Shown in pieces: positions 26,625 through 34,178 of a stretch of 64,000 nucleotides of DNA. Where the stretch lies: assembly GCA_945862215.1 (NCBI GenBank), contig CAMAXY010000008.1:1-64000 (forward strand), given 5' to 3'. Below the pieces are notes generated by a model. That model was not told where the DNA came from. It saw only the letters and a program-made list of their open reading frames with translations, and ran no database searches. A program made the position numbers and the translations under genes. The DNA is from Singulisphaera sp. GP187. Lineage in GTDB: Bacteria > Planctomycetota > Phycisphaerae > Phycisphaerales > SM1A02. Numbering within the stretch: the stretch's first letter is position 1; each line of letters starts with the position of its first letter.

Positions 26625-27927
26625 TTGGATTGACTGCGATTGCAGCATGAGCTGCTGCAGTTCCTGCAACGAAACCACTTGCCCAAGCCCACTGAAAACT
26701 GAATCCTCCGATTCGCCCATCGACATCGAGCATTTCTCCACAAAGAAAAAGTCGCGGACATTTCAGGCTTTCAAGTCGATCGATGTTCAGTTCAGCCAAG
26801 GGCACTCCTCCAGCTGTCGTTTCTGCGGCTGTAAATCCGCGCGTTCCACTTGGGATGACTTCGCATGCAGTCAGGCTTCGTACAAGCGAATTGCGTCTTT
26901 CACGCGTCATTTGTTGCACTCCACATGCTGGATCGACGGCAGCTTGCAAACACGCTGCGCGAAGAAATCGCTCTGGAAGTCGTCCTCGAAGAAAAGCCAA
27001 AAGACTTTGTCCTTTCGTTTGCACGAGTTCCTGCTCGAGCGATTCTGATCGCACTCCAGGCATCCAATTGATTCTCAAACGCGCATTTGGATCGACATCC
27101 AAAAGATGAAGCCAGTGTCGACTGACATCGAGGACCGCTGGCCCAGTGAGACCGAAATGTGCGCAAAGCACTGCGCCGCAAACGGGAGCAATTGGCTTGC
27201 CAGCCATATCGCGGGCTGGCGTTCCATCAGCACGAATCGCCGTCAATTCTGCGGGAAGTGCAAGACCGCTGAGCGCCGTCAGCCAATGATCGCTTTGGAG
27301 AGTGAGTGGAACAAGAGCGGGGACGACGAGAGGGGTGATCGAATGTCCCAGGGATCGAGCGATTGTGAAACCGTGGCCGTCTGATCCAGATTTTGGAAGG
27401 CTCATACCACCCATACAAAGGATGACGGTGCGAGCGAGCATTTTCTCTGCACCGAATTGAATCTGGAAGCCACCATCAACTTGAACAACACTTTCAACTC
27501 GTTGAGGGTGAAGGATTTTCACTCCTGCTGAATGCGCAGCACTCACCAGCGCATCAAGCACACTTCGAGCTTTATCGGTCGTGGGAAAAAGTTTCCCAGT
27601 TTCCTCGCGCTTCAGTCCAACTCCACATTCTGTGAAAAAATCGATTGTTGATTCGACTGGGAATCGGCGCAGAATTCTTTTAATCAACTGCGGTGAGCCG
27701 CCTGAATAGTCTCGTTCATCAACTGCGTGGTGCGTGACATTGCATCTGCCGCCGCCTGCAACAAGAATCTTTGCGCCAAGTGTTCGAGCACCGTCGATGG
27801 CAACGACTTGTAGAGTCGGACTTTCGCGCGCTGCCCAAATTGCAGCGAATAGTCCAGCAGCACCTGCGCCAATGATTGCAATGTCAACGGGCGGGTGAGA
27901 GAGAGTGTCAGCGCTCGAATCGTTCAC
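26614..27927 (-). CDS. HI0933/YhiN-type flavoprotein
   Basis: A 437-residue FAD-binding protein. The N-terminal dinucleotide loop is IIGAGAAGLFAAIWAARES; GGGRCNVTH, PKSGSDGHGFTIARSLGH, GLTGPAVLDVSRHW and the C-terminal FLCGEMLDVDGRIGGFSFQWAWASG are features of the HI0933-type group (YhiN, BaiN relatives). The physiological reaction of most members is unknown; some reduce steroids or other double bonds. It is the last gene of a minus-strand run and overlaps the M14 gene by four bases. Confidence 0.9.
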   Translation of the reverse strand: MNDSSADTLSHPPVDIAIIGAGAAGLFAAIWAARESPTLQVVAIDGARTLGAKILVAGGGRCNVTHHAVDERDYSGGSPQLIKRILRRFPVESTIDFFTECGVGLKREETGKLFPTTDKARSVLDALVSAAHSAGVKILHPQRVESVVQVDGGFQIQFGAEKMLARTVILCMGGMSLPKSGSDGHGFTIARSLGHSITPLVVPALVPLTLQSDHWLTALSGLALPAELTAIRADGTPARDMAGKPIAPVCGAVLCAHFGLTGPAVLDVSRHWLHLLDVDPNARLRINWMPGVRSESLEQELVQTKGQSLLAFLRGRLPERFLRAACLQAAVDPACGVQQMTRERRNSLVRSLTACEVIPSGTRGFTAAETTAGGVPLAELNIDRLESLKCPRLFLCGEMLDVDGRIGGFSFQWAWASGFVAGTAAAHAAIAVNPIKS

Positions 27928-29678
27928 GGCTTCGCAGAAAGAGTAAAACTCTCCTCGATATCACGGAATTTCTCGCCGCTATATTTCACTCGAACTGCAG
28001 CGCCAGCTTTACCTTGCACGATGAATCGAAAAGTTTCTGTTGAAAGTCCAGTGATTCCTCCTTCGACGGCAAGTTCCTGCGGATTGAAACGAACAGGTTC
28101 GAATGTGGTGCCAAGTCGTTGTGGCATCGGGCCAGCGGAGACAACGGTTATGTTGGCTCCGTCGACTGTCAATCGATCAGGCATTCCGATGTGCTTCTTC
28201 TCTGCACGCACAGTGCGGGTTGGTATGCGGCGATCATTGGCGATTTCAATCGTAATCATCCAAAGGCCATCACTCATCTGCTTGATGAGAATGGACTGGA
28301 ATCGAAGCAGTGGCATCTGCTCGGCGTGAAATGCGGTGAAGGCAAAGTTTCGGTGCGCTTCTTCTTCCAACATAAAAGGGGGCGGAATTCGGCTTGACCA
28401 TTTATTCCCACCGCCGATCAAGACAGTTCCATATTCGGGATGCTGCATTTCTTTCCAGTCTGTCGTTGTCTGTCCAAAGAGCAAGCGATCGCGCCAATGA
28501 GTCATCTGTTCTGGTGAAGGATCAGATCCATTTTGCAGAATGCGCTTGTCACTCCAGAGTTCGTTGGTGAAGGTGATCACCCCAAGCGATTCTGCGAGCC
28601 AATTCACAAATCCGCCGTGAACGGTGTAAAGATCCTGATAGATCACCATTGATCGATAGAAGGGGAGCATCTCTGCACCAACATTTGCAATCGAGTCATA
28701 TGTTGCTCGATCGGCTCCGACATATTCACCCTCCAGATAATTTGCGCCCGGTCCGCGCAAAATCATTCCGCCAGCATTGTGATAACTCTGGCCTGCGGCA
28801 ATGTTGGGATGCTTCAAAATCCACTGTGAAATAGCCTTTGTTTCTGGGAAACAAAATGGAAAGTCTCCAGCACCGCCTTGCACATGTTCTGGCTGCCAGT
28901 CGGCGGCCCAATTTCGATTCATGTCATAACCACCTGGGCCGTCTTCGTTGACTCGGCCATCACCATCATTGTCGATTCCTTCACTCCCAGCCATGGACCA
29001 CGCTCCATACTCCATCGTTCCGTCAGGACGAAGTTCTGTCGATACGCGTTCGAGAATGCGCGGATCGCGTGCATTTCGGCGATGCGAACCATGTGGATCT
29101 TTTCGCCACATCTGTCCGATGGAACCATCACCGTCAAGATCATCTGGTCCATCTTCATCGCAGACCCCATCTCGATCATCATCCGTGGGTTGCATTCCAG
29201 TTCGCGAGGAGTGCGGACTATTTTGCTGGTTGAACCAGTTCGCGCGTCCATCTGGATTGACTGCAGGAAGAAAATAGAAAGCGCATCGATCGACGAGTTC
29301 CGTCAACGCCGGAACTTTTCCGTACGCGCGGCAGAGATAGTCGACGGAATACATCACCGTTTCAGTCGCTTGGATTTCATTTCCATGAATGTTGCCATCA
29401 ATCCACATCGCAGGCTTGGAAGTATCTGCGCCAGTCGCTGGATTATTGAGAATGATGACAATCAGTGGTCGATTCTGCGATGTTCTGCCGATTTCCTGAA
29501 GTGAGAGCAAATTTGGATACGCAGTCACCAAATCATTCGCCATCTTGAGCACATCTGGATAGTCATAGAAACGATTCCATGCAATCAGGACTTTGCCAGG
29601 CAATTGCTGTTGCGCTGATGCCGATGCGACTGGAATCATGATGATGAGTAGTGTTGAAAACAATCTTTTAAAATTCAC
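27924..29678 (-). CDS. Secreted M14 zinc carboxypeptidase
   Basis: From its GTG start the protein has 584 residues: a signal peptide (VNFKRLFSTLLIIMIPVASA), the M14 fold with zinc ligands His98 and Glu101 (GNIHGNE) and His300 (QSYHNAGG), the substrate-binding NR pair at about 254-255 (DMNRNW) and catalytic Glu373 (TFTNELW). Two DxDxDG-like inserts (near 165-185 and 235-245) may bind Ca2+. The ATG at 29750 would add 24 residues inside the upstream gene; the GTG overlaps the previous stop (GTGA). A C-terminal ~130-residue beta domain follows the catalytic unit. It is intact, unlike its upstream paralogue. Confidence 0.9.
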   Translation of the reverse strand: MNFKRLFSTLLIIMIPVASASAQQQLPGKVLIAWNRFYDYPDVLKMANDLVTAYPNLLSLQEIGRTSQNRPLIVIILNNPATGADTSKPAMWIDGNIHGNEIQATETVMYSVDYLCRAYGKVPALTELVDRCAFYFLPAVNPDGRANWFNQQNSPHSSRTGMQPTDDDRDGVCDEDGPDDLDGDGSIGQMWRKDPHGSHRRNARDPRILERVSTELRPDGTMEYGAWSMAGSEGIDNDGDGRVNEDGPGGYDMNRNWAADWQPEHVQGGAGDFPFCFPETKAISQWILKHPNIAAGQSYHNAGGMILRGPGANYLEGEYVGADRATYDSIANVGAEMLPFYRSMVIYQDLYTVHGGFVNWLAESLGVITFTNELWSDKRILQNGSDPSPEQMTHWRDRLLFGQTTTDWKEMQHPEYGTVLIGGGNKWSSRIPPPFMLEEEAHRNFAFTAFHAEQMPLLRFQSILIKQMSDGLWMITIEIANDRRIPTRTVRAEKKHIGMPDRLTVDGANITVVSAGPMPQRLGTTFEPVRFNPQELAVEGGITGLSTETFRFIVQGKAGAAVRVKYSGEKFRDIEESFTLSAKP

Positions 29679-31384
29679 GGGATGACCTCCGATGGCAGCG
29701 TGACTTTCTCGCCAGTGATCGAGGCGCGATATGTTCCGCTTGGTTTCCAAGTTGCTTCAAGAATGATTGGTTCAGATGATGATGACTCAACGAGCCACCG
29801 AAATGACTTGCGTCCACCAGCGCCAGTCAGTCCATCGATGATGGTCATTCGTTGGCCAGAGAGAATTCGATATTTTGGAGTAGAAATCCGAACAATAATT
29901 GGGAAGGGTTTGTGATTGATTCGCCCCATTTCCGTGACGGTCGGCAACCAACCATCATTCACAATCTCCGCTTCGATTTCATAGATGCCAGGTGCAGTCA
30001 ATTTCGAAGTTAAATTACAAAGAGAAATCTTCGGTTGTCGCTTTGCCAGTTCGCTCAGAAATGCAGCGACCGCATCTGCGATCTTGGGGATTTCACTCGG
30101 AGGCGGATTTGATCGGAAACCAGTGAGAAATCCACCAATTTCAACTGGACCAAGAGTTGGATGATTGAAGGGTGTCCAAGGGAGAAATCCTCGACCTGCT
30201 TGATCACGGTCGCTCCACGCAAGCCATCCAGCGGCTTCTTCATCGGCAGGTTTTTCAGGAGGCGCAGGTGTTGCAGGCGCAGTGGCAACAGCTGGCGCAG
30301 CGGGATCAACTGGCGCAGCGGGAACAGGTGAAGGATCTGGTCGGCCCCAAACTTGAGTCGCAAATGTTGGAATTCCTCGATGGGCATAGAGCCAAAGTGC
30401 GAATGAGCCTGATGGATCACACTCAGTCGAACGAGCTTGGCCAGAAAGTTCGCGCCACTTGCGTCCCATTTCTTCCCAAGTTGCAGCGTCGCCAGAATCC
30501 AAAGCAATTGGAGTTTTCCCAGTGACATCGCGCGCTTTCGAATCCGGAGTCTTCACCAAATTATCCCAGCGTCCAATCACAAGTGCGCCGATGATCCGCG
30601 GATGTTCAAGCACGAACTTCACAAGTGATTGCGATTCGGGCTCACTCAATTGAAACTGGCCAGCTGAGGGATTGAATTCAGGCCAAAGATGTGGAAAGTT
30701 GCGGTCAATATCAACGCCACCTATGTCATCTTCAGCAATGAGTCCGTCGTGATCTGAGTCCAAACCTTCGGTATAAAGCGTATAAATTGCTCGTTGATCT
30801 TTCGTTGTGTCTGGAGTTCGCAGCAGTCGAGGCTCGCCTGGATCTGCGAGATGAGTTGGCGGATCATTCGCAGGTGGGTTGAGCCTGCGCATCATCGTGA
30901 TTGCGCCATCAGCGTTGATGTCTTGCGCAGGATCTTCATCGATGCGTCCATCGCGATCTTCGTCGACTGGTCTGGCATTGCGATTTGCGCGACCATCTGA
31001 TTTCATGAAGGTATCGAGAAACACATCAGGATTCGCGCACGGGATGACATAAAAAGTATTCTTCTTCAGGATCTCTGGCATTTCAAGAAGTTTCTTGATT
31101 GCTGCGACGGAGATTGCAACGGAACTCGGACGACTTCCATCGAGTCCGCTGACAAGAAGGATTGCGGGTTTCTTCTCTGCATCGACAATATTTTCACTGA
31201 GTGTTATCAATTCAATCGGCTGGCCAGTCCATGATTTTCCGATGGTGGCAATCGATGCTCTTGCTGGATTGTTTTGGACAATCGTGTTCACTTGCACCAT
31301 CGCATCTCGCACAGAAGTGTTCTCTGCAACCGACGGGTCCGTGAAGAGTCCCAATGTAAGAATTGTGAGCGGAATCCAGAACAT
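29675..31384 (-). CDS. M14-family pseudo-peptidase (zinc ligands lost)
   Basis: This 569-residue paralogue keeps the M14 outline: signal peptide (MFWIPLTILTLGLFTDPSVA), ANPDVFLDTF, DxDxDG-like repeats (DEDRDGRIDEDP, DSDHDGLIAEDD), DIDRNFPHLWPEF, a PE-helix (LSEPESQSLVKF) and a C-terminal beta domain. Aligned to the intact downstream protein, the zinc ligands are replaced: His to Asp82, Glu to Arg85, His to Asp274, and the catalytic Glu to Gln344. A Pro/Ala-rich insert lies near 352-378. It cannot be a normal carboxypeptidase and probably binds peptide or the paralogue. Its stop overlaps the GTG of the active gene. Confidence 0.85.
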   Translation of the reverse strand: MFWIPLTILTLGLFTDPSVAENTSVRDAMVQVNTIVQNNPARASIATIGKSWTGQPIELITLSENIVDAEKKPAILLVSGLDGSRPSSVAISVAAIKKLLEMPEILKKNTFYVIPCANPDVFLDTFMKSDGRANRNARPVDEDRDGRIDEDPAQDINADGAITMMRRLNPPANDPPTHLADPGEPRLLRTPDTTKDQRAIYTLYTEGLDSDHDGLIAEDDIGGVDIDRNFPHLWPEFNPSAGQFQLSEPESQSLVKFVLEHPRIIGALVIGRWDNLVKTPDSKARDVTGKTPIALDSGDAATWEEMGRKWRELSGQARSTECDPSGSFALWLYAHRGIPTFATQVWGRPDPSPVPAAPVDPAAPAVATAPATPAPPEKPADEEAAGWLAWSDRDQAGRGFLPWTPFNHPTLGPVEIGGFLTGFRSNPPPSEIPKIADAVAAFLSELAKRQPKISLCNLTSKLTAPGIYEIEAEIVNDGWLPTVTEMGRINHKPFPIIVRISTPKYRILSGQRMTIIDGLTGAGGRKSFRWLVESSSSEPIILEATWKPSGTYRASITGEKVTLPSEVIP

Positions 31385-31387
31385 GTA

Positions 31388-32110
31388 TTACATCTCCGTT
31401 GAAAGCGTTGCGTTATCCATTGTGTACAAGCCAACGAGCCACTTTTCCACAACATACGGATCGATATGAAAAACACCTTCAAGCGTTCCGACACGGACAA
31501 CATGCCGCTTCGAGTTGTCGGCAGGCGTGACGAGTTTCACTTCGATTGCGTCATACGGCGAAGGCGGAACGCCGATGCAACAACCATCCCACTGATTCAG
31601 CATGACGAGACATTCACTCGATTCTGTGACAATGAGTGGAAATGCGATGAATCCAGAGATTCGGACATACGCACCATTGAGCATTGCAATGCGCTGTGGA
31701 ATTTCTCTTTCGCCCAGGCGGGGGATGTATGTGTCTGAGGTGCTCATGAGCAATTCCCATGACACTTGATATGGACTTTCTTTTGTTCCTTTGCCCTGGA
31801 TGACAAATTTCCCATCTGCTAAAATCTCTCCATCTTTTTCAACGAGTTTGCCTGGACGAACCTTTGCGTCTTTAATAGTTTGATCAAGCCCTTTGGTGAA
31901 TGTTCCAAGAGTTGGTGATGCAGCAGATGGCTCGGCGGCGAATGGTGTTTTCGGCGCGGCAGGTGGGGGAGTGATCGTTGCGACCGTAGTTGCTGCGCTT
32001 GTCGCAGTTTCTCTCTCCGAAGTGGGCGCGACTTCTGGGGCAGAAATTAAAAAGAGAGCAGCAAGTCCAGCGGCAATTAGAATCGAGATTGTGATCCAGA
32101 ATGTTCGCAC
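31388..32110 (-). CDS. DUF3299 protein, membrane anchored
   Basis: From GTG 32110 the product has 240 residues: a membrane helix (VRTFWITISILIAAGLAALF), an Ala/Pro/Thr-rich linker and a DUF3299-like domain with ISGFIAFPLIV and LNQWDGCCIGVPPSPYDAIEV. The function of the domain is unknown; in gammaproteobacteria DUF3299 genes commonly stand with an ABC ATPase and an FtsX-type permease, sometimes described for zinc uptake. The frame continues upstream but there it only overlaps the permease gene, so that part is not counted. Stop to next start is 3 bases. Confidence 0.75.
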   Translation of the reverse strand: MRTFWITISILIAAGLAALFLISAPEVAPTSERETATSAATTVATITPPPAAPKTPFAAEPSAASPTLGTFTKGLDQTIKDAKVRPGKLVEKDGEILADGKFVIQGKGTKESPYQVSWELLMSTSDTYIPRLGEREIPQRIAMLNGAYVRISGFIAFPLIVTESSECLVMLNQWDGCCIGVPPSPYDAIEVKLVTPADNSKRHVVRVGTLEGVFHIDPYVVEKWLVGLYTMDNATLSTEM

Positions 32111-32135
32111 GGGTAGTTTCGTAGGAATTAAAAGA

Positions 32136-33461
32136 CTATGCGATTGGTCGCAAGTGTCGAGCAACAGGAGTGCGATAAGACTTAATTGCAGGAATGATTC
32201 CAGCCAGAGCAGCGAGCACAACTGCGCCAGCCATGACAAGCGCAGCCGAGCGAGCATCGATTGTTCCTGCGACTGTGATTCCAATGCGCTGTGCAAGAAT
32301 TGTGCTTGCAATTGAACTTCCACCTAAGGCAAGAATTGCCCCCAGTATCGCGCCAATCAGGCCAATCAACGTGCTTTCTGTGATGGCAAGAGCAAAGACT
32401 CTCCACGCACTTGCTCCTAGGACGCGCAAGACTGCAACTTGTCGGCGACGAAGTTCCATCGAAGCAACCATCGCAAGCATGATGCTGATCGCACTCGAGA
32501 CCAGCACCACAACCGCCATTGCAAGGAAGAGCCAGTCAATATCACCAACGATGGCCATCAATCGTCCGATCTGTTGTGCAGGTTGGGCAACTGTGATTGC
32601 CATGTCGCGGCGAAGTCGGTCGAATTGCCCAGCGATGGATGCAGATGCATCGCTGCCGGGTCGAGTTGGAAGTCGCAGAAGAATGCCTGTCACAAGTTTG
32701 TCAGCATCGGTCAAGTCTGCAGCTTCAACATGTTCATGTTCATGGGCATGATCGTGGCCTGCATGATCTTCCTCTGCCTCCGCTTCATGTTCTGCACGCG
32801 CGGCATTCTCTCGACGATCTTCTGCATGAATGATCCAAGTACTTTGCAGATTGGTAAAAAGCGCACGATCATGAGCAGATCCAGTCGGTTTCAGAATGCC
32901 AACAACCTCGTATGGATGGTCCGCATGTTGATGACCACCTTCTCTGCTCCCACCAGTTCCGTGAGAAAAGACAATTTTCTGACCGACGCTCAATCCATGT
33001 TCACTCGCAGCTTGCGATCCAGCGACGACCTGAAAATCTTCAGCAAATGCTTTCCCAGAGGCATATTGGAATGGTTGACCACTGACAGGTTCGAAGTTGC
33101 TCAAGAACTCTGTGGTTGTAGCCATGACTGGACTTCCGCGAAATGAATCGCCAAGTTGAGTTGGAATTGCCCATTGCCAAGGAAAACTATTCTTGATCTC
33201 TTCACATTTCGCCCATGCAATTGGATTCGCAGGAGCGTTGGCATAAAAAAGTCCGTTGAGAACTCCAACGAGTGGGCTTGCGTCCGCGCTCACGAGAAGA
33301 TGAATATTTCCAGTTCCGCGCCGAAATGCTTGCGATGCTGCTTCACGAAGCGACATCAGCACCAAGAGCAGCGCCACTGCAATGGCAACCATTGCGACGG
33401 TGACAGAACTTGCCAAGAGTCGTACACGAAGGCTTCGCAGCACGATGATCATGTCATTCAT
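32136..33461 (-). CDS. FtsX-type ABC permease with His-rich extracytoplasmic loop
   Basis: The 441-residue protein has the MacB/FtsX layout: one helix at 18-37, a large outer domain (about 40-300), then three helices (311-333, about 352-380, 404-425). The outer domain has a striking His/Glu/Asp cluster at 225-244, with seven His in twenty residues, and HQHADH at 177-182. That suggests Zn2+ or another transition metal is sensed or moved. Such permeases with LolD-like ATPases often act mechanically rather than as pores. It overlaps the ATPase gene by four bases. Confidence 0.88.
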   Translation of the reverse strand: MNDMIIVLRSLRVRLLASSVTVAMVAIAVALLLVLMSLREAASQAFRRGTGNIHLLVSADASPLVGVLNGLFYANAPANPIAWAKCEEIKNSFPWQWAIPTQLGDSFRGSPVMATTTEFLSNFEPVSGQPFQYASGKAFAEDFQVVAGSQAASEHGLSVGQKIVFSHGTGGSREGGHQHADHPYEVVGILKPTGSAHDRALFTNLQSTWIIHAEDRRENAARAEHEAEAEEDHAGHDHAHEHEHVEAADLTDADKLVTGILLRLPTRPGSDASASIAGQFDRLRRDMAITVAQPAQQIGRLMAIVGDIDWLFLAMAVVVLVSSAISIMLAMVASMELRRRQVAVLRVLGASAWRVFALAITESTLIGLIGAILGAILALGGSSIASTILAQRIGITVAGTIDARSAALVMAGAVVLAALAGIIPAIKSYRTPVARHLRPIA

Positions 33462-34156
33462 CGGACTGCCTCCGTTGGCGCAAACTGCGAAACTTCGACA
33501 ATTCTTGTGAATGCCTCGCGCAGAGAAGGATCGTGACTTGTCACGATCAGCGCAGCTCCCGCAGTTCGCGCAGCTTCTTTGATCAGATCAATTGCTGCGC
33601 GAGCGTTTGCAGGATCGAGGCTTGCAGTTGGTTCATCTGCAAGCACAACGCATGGTTCGCCTGCTACGGCACGCGCGACGGCCACACGTTGCTGTTGACC
33701 AACAGAAAGCATTTCGATTGGAGAATGTGGATCTGCGATTGCAAGTTTGCTCAGTGCAGATTCTGCGCGCGAACGCTGCTGAGAAGTCGAGTATCCCGCC
33801 AACATCAGCGCCATCATGACATTTTCAAGAGCTGTAAAACCTTGCAGCAAGTTGAAGGTCTGAAAGATCATTCCAATGTTCTTGCCACGAAATGTATCCC
33901 GCTGTGCGCCGTGAAGGCCTAAAATATTGGTCCCGCGGATTCGGATTTCGCCGGCGGAAGCATCATCGATTCCTGCAACCAAGTGAAGCAATGTCGACTT
34001 CCCAGATCCAGACGAACCTGCGAGCAGGACATGTTCTCCAGATGCAACATGAAAATATGGAATCGAAAGTTGGAAGCCTCTGCGATACGCAAAGTGCAAC
34101 CCTGAAATCTCAATTCCAGAAGTGGCGGCAGACTGTTCGGAAGATGCGCTGTTCAT
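33458..34156 (-). CDS. ABC transporter ATP-binding protein (LolD/MacB type)
   Basis: A 232-residue ATPase with Walker A GSSGSGKSTLLH, Q-loop IFQTFNLLQG, a signature LSVGQQQRVAVARA (usual LSGGQ, here LSVGQ) and Walker B VVLADEPTASLD. The FRGKNIGMIFQ pattern is that of the LolD/MacB group whose partner is an FtsX-type permease. The H-loop is TSHDPSL. It follows recG with 22 bases and is translationally coupled to the permease. Confidence 0.92.
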   Translation of the reverse strand: MNSASSEQSAATSGIEISGLHFAYRRGFQLSIPYFHVASGEHVLLAGSSGSGKSTLLHLVAGIDDASAGEIRIRGTNILGLHGAQRDTFRGKNIGMIFQTFNLLQGFTALENVMMALMLAGYSTSQQRSRAESALSKLAIADPHSPIEMLSVGQQQRVAVARAVAGEPCVVLADEPTASLDPANARAAIDLIKEAARTAGAALIVTSHDPSLREAFTRIVEVSQFAPTEAVR

Positions 34157-34178
34157 TTTTTAAGCCTAGTTCAATTGG

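Noticed and set aside
32111-32323. Upstream part of the DUF3299 frame
   Set aside because: It overlaps the permease gene and has the composition of its antisense-like shadow; GTG 32110 begins a membrane helix.
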